DNA of 64,000 nucleotides from positions 1 through 64,000 of the forward strand of contig NW_026516813.1 of assembly GCF_025766255.1 (NCBI RefSeq), given 5' to 3'. The stretch comes from Zychaea mexicana. Lineage: Eukaryota > Mucoromycota > Mucoromycetes > Mucorales > Lichtheimiaceae. Below the pieces are notes generated by a model. The model worked only from the letters and a program-made list of their open reading frames with translations. It was not told where the DNA came from and did not search any database. Below are positions 24,928 to 37,514 of the stretch, in pieces. The stretch's first letter is position 1. Every line of letters begins with the position of its first letter. The translations under genes and the position numbers were made by a program.

Positions 24928-25748
24928 AGGAATAAAGAATAGCTTTCTCTCTCTCTCAACAACAGAAAGAAAGAACCTCTCCCACGTGGTTGGGATCAGA
25001 GCCATTCCCCCCCCCTTTAAACCCACACGCTACACATCAGTAAACCTTAGTCCCGGCCAATAAGAATCGCTCCCTTTTTTTCTTGGTGCTACATACCTCC
25101 AATCGTCTAAAGTAAAAAAGTGCTGTGGAGTTGTTGGGTGGCCCTTCTTCTTCTTCTTCTTCTTCTTCTCTCTGTCTCTCTCTCTCTCTGTCTCTCTCCT
25201 CAGTTTGTAGTCTTGTTACTGCTGCTGCTTTTGTCGAACGCATTACAAACTCCTTTCAAACAGACACACAAGCTCGGCTCTCTCTCTCTCTCTCTCTTAC
25301 TGTCTGTCTGTGTGTGTGCGTGTGTGGTCATTTCTCTCTCCATTTCACCACCACCACCGCCTCCTCCTCCTCCTTTTTTTTTTTTTTTTAATCCAGATTC
25401 CATTCTCCTCTTTAACATCACTTAACTTTTTCATTAATCCTCTCTTCTCTTCTCCATCACCAAAAAGTGGAATTTATAACCTATCGTTTCTAGCAAACCG
25501 TCTGCTGTGCAGTTCAGGCTCTACCACTTTTCTCTCTCTCTCTCTCTCTCTCACCCCTTTCACACTCTTTCCTTCCAAACAACCCCAAACTATATAACAC
25601 ACACATAAAAACTCCATTCTAAAGAAAGAAAGAAAAAAAACAACAACAGAAAGTTTTGTGTGTGTGTTGTATATATTTGCATGAGAGAAGAGAGAGCGAG
25701 CGAGGCCGCCGACGAAAAGAACCAGAAAAAGAAAAGAATCAGTTGATC
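24928..25748. promoter_or_regulatory. CT-rich promoter/leader of the phosphodiesterase gene
   Basis: Dense (CT)n, (TTC)n and poly-T tracts (25142-25200, 25280-25300, 25370-25390, 25530-25550). Long ORFs here on both strands are translations of these repeats. No gene seen. Confidence 0.5.
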
Positions 25749-26044
25749 ATGGACCCTTCGCATTGCTCCATTGTTGTATTATATCAACCAACAGCCCCTA
25801 CACCTTATCGAATACAACTTGGCGACGACGACGATGACGACGACGACGCCATTGATCATTACAACAACGATCGTCTTGCCTATGTTTCCATTCTCCAGTC
25901 CGTTTTTGGTCAAGGTAATATAAAACACCATGATAAACTACAACAACAACAATAAAGAAAAGCCGTCAACCTATTTTTATTGTTTGCTTGCCTTGTATTT
26001 CAATAACCACACAAACAAAGTATCAAAGCTATTGAATGTTGCTT

Positions 26045-26075
<31 letters not shown>

Positions 26076-26387
26076 TGAACAAAACCTCGACATTCAACCC
26101 AACCCCCACCTCGCGCAACGATATAAACCAACGACATTGGGAAAAACAGTGTACATACAATCAAATCCTGCAGATGCAGTAAAGCAAATACAATATCAAC
26201 AACAACCAACCTTATGCCTGATCGACATTGACGACGACACGAGCGGCCAAAACGTGGTCGCCAGCATGGCCGCCGATCTGCTGAATCATCATGTCACCAT
26301 TGCCGGTACGCAACCATCTCTTTTTTTTTTTTCTTACTCTACCATGCACACCACCTCATACACGTACAAAGCACCTCCTATAACTTG

Positions 26388-26449
<62 letters not shown>

Positions 26450-29240
26450 CCTTGCCCCCCCCTTTACCATCGTCATCTTTATTATCCATATATGTTTTCT
26501 CTTACACCACAACTCCTCCTGCTGCTTCCCTCCCCTCCCTCATTGTTTCGTTGAAATTTTGACCGACCCCGTCTATTCTTTTGTTTTTCTTTTCCTTTGC
26601 TTTCTACAGTATGCTCGTCCATTGAAGATTATGGGTTTATGCTCGGATGCATCAATGCAGGTGCAGCAGAATACCTGCTGAAGCCCCTGCGTGTGGATGT
26701 GGTCAAGACGTTGTTTCTGGTATATATACACATATGAACAAAGAAAAAGAAGAAGAAGAAGATGATGCTACTGGAAAGACTGACATCTTTTGTGTGTGTG
26801 TGCGTCTATTCTAGAAAGTACACCACAGCCAGTCGGTTGTGCTGCCAGCAGCATCAGGAGCCACAGCAAATTGCGATGGCGGAGGACTACAACATCGTAT
26901 CAAGAACACGGCTGCAAAGGACTCTGCGTAAGCTTTTTCTTTTCTTTGTTGTCTCGGGTTGGGAATTGCCACGCGCTGCTCTGTTTCGCACAACTCATGC
27001 ACACACGCACAAACAAATAACGATCTTTAATTTCCCAATTGGATTAGACTTGTTAAAGCCATGATGGATATCTACGCCCCACCGATTTCCAACAAACGAT
27101 CACTTGCACCATTGTCAAGGTAACTAACGAACCAACCGATCATTCAGTGGAAAGTGACCCTAATAATAATCCCACATTTTGTGTTTTCCCCCCCCCCCAA
27201 AGCCATCGCGCAACATTCCTACGGCGCAAAATTGCTAGTTGGGATTTCTGTCCGTTTGACGTCGATCACGACGATTTGATCCATTGCTCTTATCTCATAT
27301 TCGAACAAGCCTTGACCTGCCCGGAACTGTCACACATATCAGTCAACCAAAGTAAGTTTGAGACTTCAGTAGGGCAGAGAGAGAGAGAGAGAAGAAGCAA
27401 ACAGATCTTGACAATGAAATGAAAACCACTTTTTTTTTGTATAATCCTACAACAGCCCAACTCTACGATTTCATCTTTGAATTATCTGTTTCATATCACA
27501 ACGGCAACGCATACCACAATTTTGCCCACGCGGTTGACGTTCTACAGAGCTTGTACCACTTTCTGTGCAAGCTCGGGGTCCTGCCGTTTCCTGGCAATGT
27601 GACGCGACCACAGGACCTCTTGCGGCCCACCGATGTGTTTGCACTGTTGATTGCAGCATTAGGTCACGACGCTGCCCATCCGGGTGTCAATAATATGTTT
27701 ATGGTAAAGCCTCAGCCGCCGCGTGAGAAGTGAAACGACGTGCCCCCCCCCCCTCCACCTCCCCTTTTTGTTTCTTTATATTATCATCACAAAAGAACAT
27801 GAAATGAACTGTGTGTTGTAGATCAATTCCGCGACCCCCCTTGCATTGCTCTACAATGATCGGTCGGTTCTCGAGAGTTTCCATTCCATGACGCTGTTCC
27901 AGATTATAAAGAAACACAAGATTGATGAGTGCTTGGGATCCACCGAGGATTTTCAAGGTAGGAGGTCTTATTTGTGTGTGTAATGGGAGTGGAGGGGGAG
28001 AATAAGCTTCTTTGAGTGCACAAAAAAGAAGGTTGATAGTAGCACACAGTTGTGTGTCATTTGTTTATATGCCAAGAAAAAAAAAAGTTTAAAAACTCAC
28101 CTCATTCTGGTTTAGCGTTTCGCAAGACGGTAGTGGCTAGTATATTGGCTACGGACATGTCACTCCACAATGACTATGTTACGAGGATCAAGGGTCAGGC
28201 AGCACGGTTACGGAATCTCAGTGCTTTAAGTGATTCTGCTCGCGAGGAGGAACGTATGCTGCTTTGTAGTGCGCTTATCAAATGTGCCGATATCAGTAAC
28301 GTGGTATGTTGAATTGTCACACAAAAAGGGGACGACTGTGGGTTGTGATTCATTGTGTGTGTGTGTGTACGTGTGTATGCGGGTCCCTTCCCGTCGTTAT
28401 TTTCCCCCACACTCACTCTAAACATACACGGTCTCCTGTCTTTCTCTCCTTCACCCAGACACGGCCCTTTCGACGCGCGGTCAAGTGGGCTGAGCTGCTA
28501 GCCCAAGAGTTCATGTGTCAAGGCGATCTCGAACGCAAACTGGGCATGCCTGTCCAACCCATGAATGATCGAGACAAGATGGTCTTGGAGGATATGCAGA
28601 TTGGATTTATCCAGTTTGTTGCTGCTAGTCTATTTGAAAGCGTTTCCAACGTTACACATGGTAAGTCATTCTTTCTTTCTTTCCCCCCCCCCTTCCCTCC
28701 CAACCAACCCTGGGGTGAGCTGTAAATGGACGAGGGAGGTAGCATTACACAGAACCGTGTGAGAAATTCATGCTTATGTTTGTCCCCCGGGGGGTCAATC
28801 TTCTATTAGAAATGACGTTCACTGTCGAATCAATGCAGCAGAATCTGCAGCTATGGGAAACACGAAAACGGGAAGAAGAGAATAAAAAGAACAACACAAC
28901 GGTGATGGAGGAAAAAAAGCAACAACAGCCGCGGAAAAGCCAATCTGAGTACAGCAGGCTATCGTTGGACGCTTCAGCTACCACTACTACTACCAACAAG
29001 ACCATCACCACTGCTACGGCCAACAGCACTACCACTACAAGCACAACGGCAACTTCTACAGCTGCTACTACGCCAACGAGCAACAATACAGCCAGCTCGG
29101 ACAAGATCTTCAATGGCCTGCCCCAGATGCCTGCAGTTGCCATGACAAGTTTCGGGAACACGCCTAGCAACGAGTGGATGACGCCCAATGGCACTGTTCC
29201 ACCGCACGATGGTGTATACTGTCAATGCAACATCATGTAG
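25749..29240 (+). CDS. Receiver-domain/class I cyclic-nucleotide phosphodiesterase (RegA-like)
   Basis: Eleven exons: 25749-25914, 26021-26305, 26610-26719, 26815-26927, 27048-27119, 27203-27351, 27456-27703, 27822-27957, 28116-28303, 28459-28660, 28810-29240; 699 aa. Residues about 1-187 look like a response-regulator receiver: strand SIVVLYQP, PTLCLIDID (candidate phospho-Asp about 124), VCSS, and AAEYLLKPLR (Lys about 175). Residues about 299-560 are a class I PDE catalytic domain: YHNGNAYHNFAHAVDVLQ, LGHDAAHPGVNNMF, ESFHSMTLFQII, KCADISNV, with the metal-binding His/Asp residues present. It would hydrolyse cAMP under control of a phosphorelay, as RegA does in Dictyostelium (family knowledge). 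The tail is Thr/Ser-rich and ends in CQCNIM, so a prenylation-like CaaX end is possible. The receiver contains a Ser homopolymer and lacks an obvious acidic pair after strand 1. Confidence 0.85.
26391..26438. repeat. (CT)n microsatellite in an intron
   Basis: An almost perfect CT dinucleotide run of about 46 bp lies inside intron 2 of the phosphodiesterase gene, part of a long polypyrimidine tract. Confidence 0.95.
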
Positions 29241-30676
29241 TCCGTCACCTCTTTTCCCTCCTTCTCATTGAATCAATCAATCAGCCAACCAATCAACCCA
29301 TTCATCCTATCACTAACAAAAATCCATCCTATAAACGACACCCCGCAACAAAGCGACGACAACGATCTTTTTTTTTTTTTTTACTTATTCCGTGTGTACT
29401 TTTTTTTTTAACTTTTTCCTTTCTTCTTTCTATTCCGGCTAACTACAGTTTTTAATCCTCCTCCTACTCTCTTCATAACCCCCCCCCTTCAAACCAACTT
29501 TAAACCCATTTTGCCCTCCCCTCAACTCTCCACAAACCTAACCCCACACACTGGCCTTTTCACGATGTATAGAAAAAAAAACTCCTTTTGTAGATTGTAC
29601 ATTTTTCATTTATCCCGTCTTCTTCTTCTTTTTATTTCTTTCTTAAAGACTTTATCTTATCCGTAAAGAAAAAGAATTATTATTATTATTATTATTATTA
29701 CAGTAGCAACAAACAATATAGCAGCTTTATTATCGAAAACATTCGGTTTGGGGAAAGGATAAAGGGATAGTGATAGAGAAGCGAATTTACTATAATGATG
29801 TGTAGCGCACGTATAAAAGTGTTGATGCCCCCCCCCATTGATCTGACAGTTTCACCATGGATACTATAGATCAGTGCACATCATAATATAAAAGACGTGA
29901 CACGTGTATGATACAAGGATTTGACAATCGATCAGCACGTTGTCTTGAGGGAGCACTGTTTGAGGGAGAGGGGGGGAGAGAGGAAAGGGGATTATGTCAT
30001 CTATTATCTACCTATGTATTGAGATAAATGTGAGAGAGAAACAAAGGGATTAAGGGAGTGAAAGGGAGAGAGAGTGTGTATGTGTGTGGGTTATACATCA
30101 TGCAGCAGCAGCAGCAGTGATAGTAAAATGATCACAAGACTGACAGGTGCGAGGTGGTTGAGGAGGAGTGATTATGAAAGGAGAAGCATATGTAGTCATT
30201 TCTTTGCAAGTGTGTAACATGATATACTTGAAAAACGGTCTCATTGAATACAGACTGTCGTCGTCGTCGTCGTCGTGTACATCTTTTACGATGACAGGGT
30301 GACCCATTGTTTTAATCATTGCAATAGTAGTTTCAACAGGCTCCTCATACTACAATAGAATGTTTACAAGTGATATTCGAGAAAGCTATTATAAATAGTT
30401 TGTGTCTTCGCCAGTACATATAACCGTAGTATTGTTTGAAAACCAGGTAAATTTGAACAGTAAATGTAATCTCCTTAAGCGAAGCGTATTTGATAGGGTC
30501 GTAGAGTGAGTGGCAAAGAACGCGTGAGATCATACATTAGAAATATCAAGAACACATCATTTTGTTTTCATCAATCTCCTAGATGATGGGTGGTATAATA
30601 ATATTGAACTTATGATGCTTTTTGATGGAAAATGAGTAAATATCATGCAATGTGGAGGTTCCTTGGTTTAGACGTC
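29241..30676. other. Intergenic region with (ATT)n microsatellite
   Basis: 3' flanks of the phosphodiesterase (+) and BLOC1S1 (-). It holds an (ATT)n run at 29675-29700 and AG-rich tracts near 29960-30075. A minus-strand two-exon reading between 30533 and 30098 is possible but unsupported (see rejected items). Confidence 0.45.
29675..29700. repeat. (ATT)n microsatellite
   Basis: About eight to nine ATT units in the 3' flank of the phosphodiesterase gene. Confidence 0.95.
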
Positions 30677-31275
30677 CTACTGTTGTTGTTGCTGGCTGCT
30701 GTCGCCCTGATGTACAAATTCTAGTGTTGTCATGATGGTGCGCATATCATTCTCCATGACACTGGCCCAATTCTTGACGTCTCCAAGTTCCTACAAAAAG
30801 AAAAAAAAACACATTAGTTCTTTTTATTAAAAAGGTAAGAGTTTATATTTATTTATATACCTTGAGAGCAGTGTTGAATTCATCGACAAGTGTCAGCCAT
30901 TGCTTTGTTTGTTTGGTATATTTTGTCGTTTGAGTCGACAGCTTACGCGACGCTTGTTCTAGCTCTTTTTGCCGTAAAAAGACTTCAGAAACCCTATCAA
31001 AAAAAAGGGACAATGCTGTTTCTTAGCAAAAAAAAAAGAAAAAAGATAGAAGCATTAACGTCGCTCATTACCCTTCATTCAAATGATCATTTAAACTGTC
31101 TGTTAACTCATTGACTGTTGCCACAGCTTCTTTACGTAATTGTTCTATACAAGAACCGACTTTTTAGATGGAGTGACACCTATACGCAAGTTTCAATAAT
31201 ACCATTTTCGCGTTTTCGTTCAGATTGTTGTTGCTGATGCGATTTAAGCAATTGAGCCAGGGATGGTTCAGCCAT
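30677..31275 (-). CDS. BLOC1S1: BLOC-1 subunit 1 (GCN5L1-like)
   Basis: Four exons (minus): 31275-31203, 31144-31072, 30993-30861, 30790-30677; 130 aa, the family's usual size (about 125 aa in animals). A small coiled-coil subunit of BLOC-1/BORC, which acts on endosome and lysosome/vacuole traffic and positioning. Visible: N-terminal SLAQLLKSHQQQQSERKRE, AVATVNELTDSLNDHLNEGV, the helical TKQTKQWLTLVDEFNTALK and the diagnostic ELGDVKNWASVMENDMRTI then MTTLEFVHQG, which parallels the animal EIGDVENWARSIELDMRTI. All introns are short, with canonical ends. The tail is a Gln tract. Divergent from the kelch gene at 32984, with a 1.7 kb gap. Confidence 0.9.
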
Positions 31276-32983
31276 GGCTATTAAGAAAGATAGTATGTAC
31301 GTAGTAATTCCTGCACTCGAGCTTTGATTTTTTTTTTTTTGGAACAACGCGACCAGCTGACCTGGATTTTTTGTTGGGTATACTAGATCGATGCTCGCTT
31401 CTTGTTTTATTACTGTAAACAATAAGGGTCACTCTATCCATCATCATTGTTTTGGGCTGTTTTGTGTAAATATGAAATAAAACAGTTCATACCAGTTTGA
31501 AATAAGGTACAGTGTGAATCTTGGGGATGAAGGCAGATATGCACGCACGAAGATGTCTGAATCTAGAACAACACTCAGACGATTTGCCACCATCGTCTTT
31601 TTTCTTTTCCGGCGGCAAAGGTATCAAAGAGCGCGCGGGCATAATCCATGTGTAGGGGGGATCTGCACGATCCCATAAGCCGAGCACACAGGACGAAACA
31701 TCGATTCTTCTTACATTCACATCTGGACCGAAAAGTATTATTACCAAAAGGTCACGCGACCTTGTAAAATTGTTTATTATTTTTGTCTGACAGCACATAA
31801 GCCTGCATACATGCATTGAGAGAGATGGATTACATGTAACAACAACACGAATCTCAAAGAAGGGCTTCTTCTCAATCCAGATAAAGAGACATGTTTGGTA
31901 AATACTAAATAGTGAACCTCTATATTTACGCTTCCCAAAGAAATGATGGTTACCCCCCTCAGATGATCATAGAAGTTTTATACACAACGGAAGTAGTAGC
32001 ACCCAGCAATCAGGATAAAGTGAAGAAGATTACTCTTTTTCTATTATCCAGCATTTATTCCCTCAGTCGTTGCTCAAGGACCATTTACTTGCTCTCATGT
32101 TTTGAACTGACCAAGGGGTGGTGCGTCAAATACATACCTGAATTCGATGACGTTTCCGCAAGTCAGACAGACTCACAATCGAGTGTTAAATTACACGGCG
32201 GTTGTGTCAACCTTTTACTGAATCTTGATTATAAAACAACGGGACTATTTTACTACTGCAGACAATGCCGATTGAACGTTATATATTAGCACGTAGAAGC
32301 AGTAGCAACAAGAGCACATGAGTGCATCTTTAATTCAATTGATAGTAACGATGGTAGAGCAGGATTTGTGTGCTTCAGGCTTGCTGCTGCCCCGATGTTG
32401 GGTTATCGCAATTACATTATCAACCTGTTGGGCGTACATAGATGCCTGGAAAGCAGCAAAAGATCTTGTTCGATGTACAAACAGAGGTGGGTAAAAGTAT
32501 TGGTAGTAGTATTAGCAGCAGCAGCAGCAGCAGTAGTAGTAATGGCGGTAGGATGCAGCTGAAGCGATAGACATGCATGTACGCCATTATGTACCGCATG
32601 CAAATCACTGAGCCAGGTTATATAACAAATAAGTGGCATTCTGCAAAGGTCTTTGAAGAACTCGCACTTTGAATATCTGCTACTACTGCTTCTGGAAAGT
32701 GAGAGTGAGAGAGAGCGTTCGAGAGTAAACTAGATCGTTCGCCTTCCTACATACTCCCAGTCCCCTCTTGGCATTCATTTATTCCAAATAGGATATCTCC
32801 ATTTCATGTCGCCTTGCGTTTCTCTTTACTGCTTTGACTCTTTTGGCTAACTATATGCGTTTTTATATCCATTTTTTTGAGATACCCCAAACCAAAAGTC
32901 GTTATTGCTTTTTTTTTCTCTTTTCTCAATTATTGCTTTTACTACCAGCACTATAATATAAATAATAATCCCGATAAACCAAA
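31276..32983. other. Intergenic region, possible unresolved exons
   Basis: Minus-strand ORFs at 31487-31816 and 31180-31422 have protein-like composition in more than one frame (for example SVVLDSDIFVRAYLPSS), and a GTATGT donor lies near 32135 on the minus strand. I could not join them into one open model. A GCA-repeat tract lies at about 32513-32535. The last 300 bp are T- and CT-rich, typical of the promoter of the gene at 32984. Confidence 0.35.
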
Positions 32984-35900
32984 ATGACACGTTTACCGTC
33001 ATTCTCCGTTACCTCCTATGTTAAAAGTAACGTCGACAGATATGAGTTATCTTTGTCATCATGCGGACATCAGTCGCAGAAACATCAACGAGGACGCCGC
33101 CGACGAAGAATACGCAGCAGCAACAATAATAATAGCGTATCACTACGATTACTCCTTCCTATATTCATCCTGCTATGCGCCCTGATTCATTTCCCAAATC
33201 CTGTTCATGGAGAATACGACGTGAGCGAAGAGCAGCTAGCCAGGATCCCGTATCGCTTTGCTTCAGCAAGCTTTTCGCACGCTGGTGTGGTATATAGCTA
33301 TGGCGGAGCAACACGTAACTCGAGTGCATCTACGCTGTTCACATCCATATCCTTTGATCCACACAATGGTCAAGTCATCTATGCCGATGTGCCACAACCC
33401 AACTGGAGCCCGAGTACAGCCTATAGCCAAGCTGTATTACTTCCGGACAAAAACCGGGTGTTGTTATTCGGCGGCTGTAATTACACCTCCAGTGTAGGAA
33501 CGGCAGCAGCAGCAACAACAACACCATCATCGTCCATCAATGACAACAATAGTACTATTACAATGACCCATGATAGTCATACCACAGCAATACGATTGTA
33601 CGAATATCGATTTGATACTCATAATTGGACTACCTTACCCATTCAAATCACAGGTGGAAGAGGCGATTCTTCTACTACGCTGCTGCCAAGTAATCGGAAA
33701 GACTTTACTGCGACGCTTTCTCCAATTAATGGGAAAATATACATCTATGGAGGCCAAGATATTTATTATCAGGCGTCAGCAGCCACACAAGGGCGCGAAG
33801 GCATAGAAAAAGGCGTTTCCTTAATTAATGACAATTGGGTGTATGATCCGGAAACGAACATGTTCACTCAACTCCCGCCTGTTCCAGGTCAACCCGATTC
33901 CATTCTTTACGGTCATTCAGCCGTAGCACTTGAGTAAGTAGATCCTCCTATGATAGCAGCAGAGATTATTTTTGTCTATCTGGTATCGTACCATATTTAA
34001 ATATGGCCCACATATACATTACCCCCTTGATAAATGACTCACATGTCTATTGTTATTTTATTTTATATTTTTGTTGTTGCTGCTATAGTAACGGCATCAT
34101 TGTTCATCTCATGGGTAACGGCTACTATGGTACCGGGTACTATGACAGCAGTCAAAATGCTACAATGTGTGATCGTGCACTGTTGCTTGACACCAATACA
34201 GACACGTGGTCTCTCCAGCCATTGATTGGAAGCTCACCACAGCAAATTATCAATGGCTTTGCAGTGCTTGGTAAGCGAAAACTATATTTTATCATGCTAC
34301 GGGTCACATGACCATTTGCTTTTGAGATAAAGTGCGTGCGCGCGCGCGGATCAGCTACATGCATACACTCTTCTCAATTTGCTGCTCTCTCTCTCTCTTT
34401 ATAACAATTCTAACCTGACCCCAATGTTTTGTTTTCTTTCGTTTTCTTCGGTATTGAAGGACCCGATCGGAAAAACATCTATATCAGTGGAGGTAATTAA
34501 AAAAGAAACTTATCAATACCACAGTGACCGTGAAATATGCTTATGTGTGCAAAATGTATCATTTTCTACACTAGGATTCGGCGCTAGTCGAACATTACAA
34601 AACATCAGCGTATCATCAAACGATCTGAATGCTTTGGACACATCTACATGGTCTTGGGTACCATTGGATCAACAGACAGTCGGAGACCCTCCGAAACCGC
34701 GCTTTTACACGTGTGCAGAGTTGCTTCACGATGCATACGTGGTGGTTGCTTTCGGTAAGGATAACATAGTGCATCATTTTGCTTTCAGTATTTCTAATAA
34801 CAGCAGCTTGGAGCTGTTTGGAGACTTGTATATGCATAATCCTACATGCACTGCACATTTGGTTTTCGCTTTTAAAACTAACAAAAGATAACCATAATAG
34901 GTGTATCTGAATATTTTTGGTACAATGACATTAATGTACTCAGGTTTTACACTTTTGAAAATGGGTCCCTTGGCACTGAATGGACGGCAAACCTTGATTA
35001 TCCAGCACAAATGGCAGAGATCGGATCCTCTTCGAATACGTCACTCAGTATAGAAACAAAAATGGCCATTGCCGTCGGTGTTTTAGCTGCAGTGGTTGTC
35101 ACTGTAGCGTATGTATCTTGGTATCACCGAGATAGTGCCAAAGTGATGCTAGGACGATCTTATCGCTGTCTTATATGGACTTCCAGGTAAAAAACAGAAA
35201 AAAAAAAGGCTGCCGCACATGCTTCGTTTTGCTTGTTTATTTCTGGTCATACTATTTCAATGTCTGTCATTGACTAAAGAAAGGATATAATGTAATTGAA
35301 CCCAACGACATGTCAGCAGAGCCGGCGAACCGATGTGGACAGGCTTGGCACACATATTGTCCAAAACAATCCTTGCATGTATATTCTTGGCATATCTTGT
35401 TTACACTATTTTCCAAGTGGCCAATAGTTCGGTTGCAACTCTTACAATCCAAGAGCCAATACGAAGTGTAAGCGTACCCGGTAAGTTATCGAATACAATA
35501 GAACAAGCAGTAAAATTTTTATCATAAAGCTTAAAATAAGGATTGGTAAAAATATATCTACACCCAAATATTGTGCTCATACCACCTACAATAACAACTA
35601 CAGATATCCGGTTCTGCTTTGATGGATGGACAAATCCAAGTCTTGGATGTCAGACGGAAACACTCTCGATCGATGACTGTGTCTCATTAGACTATATTTC
35701 TCCTCTCGACATGGGTATCCACCAACCTTACTTTGGCTATACTGGCACGGTTGATTGTTACCTCTTCCATCCACGTAAGAGTTTTCAATTAAGCGGTACA
35801 CCGAACGCGCCGTTTTACAATGGGTCCAGAATCCAATTCAGCTTCTATGGTACTGCACACCATGTCGACACTCCAGGATTGATTCACATTACGCTGTATC

Positions 35901-37303
35901 CGCCTGGCATGGACCCCAACCTGGCATATTATTTTAAAAAGTCCCAATACGGCTACGATTATGACACCTCAGCGCTCGACGACTGGCTCTACGACGAAAG
36001 CAACAACTTGGTGTCTGAGAACACTTATACAGTGGAAGCCAATACGTCTTCTGCTGTTAGTTACCAGATCACTATCCATCAGTATCTTCAAGAAAGCGCA
36101 TGGAACAATTTTGGTATTTGGTATGCTTATAATGCAACGCCATCTATCAAAACACAATCGTTGCAAGGTGGCCGCTCAGCAACGCCACGTCCGCTCAATA
36201 TGACCGGCAACAATTTCTTGGACGTTTATCCGTCCAGTTATACATCAGTGAGCTTGCTCGATCAGAGGATTTATACCATCTTGTCTAGCATCGGTCCTTG
36301 CGGTGGTCTGTTGGCATTATTGATTACACTGAACTCGTGGATTTTTGGCGCTCGGCCTCGTTCGCCCTGGGGTATCATCCATCGGATTCTATGGACCGAC
36401 AGAAGCCGCAACTCGTTACTTCGGGGGCTCCGGGAAAAGTTCGGTGGCGTTGCAGCAGCTGGCAACATTCCATTTATTAACCCGGTTGACAAGCGGGTTC
36501 TGACCAGCCAAGAAGCCGATTGGCACGATATTGTAATGACTAGCAGCAACTATCGACGTCGACGCTGGCTTAAACGACGACAGAAGCATCAACAGCAGCA
36601 GAATAAAAAAGATGATTTAAAGGAGCAACGAGCAATGACGACAGCACAAGATATAGAGCATCAAAAGCAAAAGAACAACAGTACCTTAAAGGTGCCGTAT
36701 GATCAGCATCATCAAATCAGCGAAAAGCCCAGCTTCGGTACATTTGTAGCCCTTTCTCACAGGAACAGCAATTATCAATCACAGTCTACTACTTTGGATG
36801 ACGCAATACAAAAGATTGAGCAACTGCAACGGCGAGTGCAACTCACAGAGTTGCTGCTCAAGACATATTACATTGACGACGAAGTTTTCCGGGGGCTACA
36901 CATTGCACTCGCACAACAAGAGCAGCTGCAGCAAGAGCAGCAAGACAGATCAGCAAGTGATAGCTCATCAATACTATCTTCTGCTTCGACATCGCGTCGA
37001 CATGACCCTGGTACTGCTACCACCGCTACGATTGCCGCTACTGCTGGTACGATGACGGAGAACAGCTACAATGACGATTGCAGCGAGCATCAATGCGATA
37101 AGAGTCCTACATCTGCATCACCCGAGTTTGATCTAGCAGAAACGCCACCAGGAACACCAACTACGCCACCTCCTGCTTTTAATCAACATAGTAGCCTTTT
37201 CAGCACCAGTACAAATTCATACGCGTCGTCATCCCGTGATCCACCACCACCACGATTTTCTTCAGAAATTCGAGCTTCACAACTGCCGCCATTTTATACA
37301 TGA
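32984..37303 (+). CDS. Kelch-repeat ectodomain, multi-span membrane protein, 1163 aa
   Basis: Seven exons: 32984-33933, 34089-34270, 34460-34492, 34575-34754, 34901-35186, 35320-35480, 35604-37303 (3492 nt). A signal anchor near residues 52-72 (LRLLLPIFILLCALIHF) is followed by a kelch beta-propeller ectodomain with repeated cores (GVVYSYGGAT, NRVLLFGGCN, GKIYIYGGQD, NGIIVHLMGNGYY, RKNIYISGG) and many N-glycosylation sequons. A membrane span lies around 505-525 (AIAVGVLAAVVVTVAYVSWY), another around 556-575 (LSKTILACIFLAYLVYTIF), and a Cys-containing outer domain between about 598 and 825 (DIRFCFDGWTNPSLGCQTET). A third span lies around 830-850 (CGGLLALLITLNSWIFG). The basic, Gln-rich cytosolic tail contains a coiled coil (DDAIQKIEQLQRRVQLTELL). 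It resembles a large lineage-specific family in Mucoromycota; function unknown, surface sensing is a guess. Confidence 0.8.
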
Positions 37304-37514
37304 TTGTTTTGGTATTCATTTTTTGATCCTTTGTAAACTTATTGTAACTACTTTTCATAGTCTGAAAAGATAATGTACTCAAAAAGAAACGCGTTTTTGC
37401 TTGCTGCACGCGATTGGACTGGGCGGAGTTACTGAAATGGTACATAGCGCGTCCGCTTGATACATGTATTCTTATTCTTTCCGCACCCACATATAAATAC
37501 TCCAAAGTCGATAA

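Noticed and set aside
25120..25597. Several long ORFs on both strands rich in Ser/Leu or Arg/Glu
   Set aside because: Translations of CT/GA microsatellites in the phosphodiesterase leader.
30098..30533. Possible two-exon minus-strand gene downstream of BLOC1S1
   Set aside because: A phase-0 join gives about 105 aa, but the donor (GTTTTC) is weak, the composition is unremarkable and the end is a short Ala run; no support beyond being open.
31180..31816. Minus-strand ORFs between BLOC1S1 and the kelch gene
   Set aside because: More than one frame looks coding over the same bases and no consistent splice model was found.
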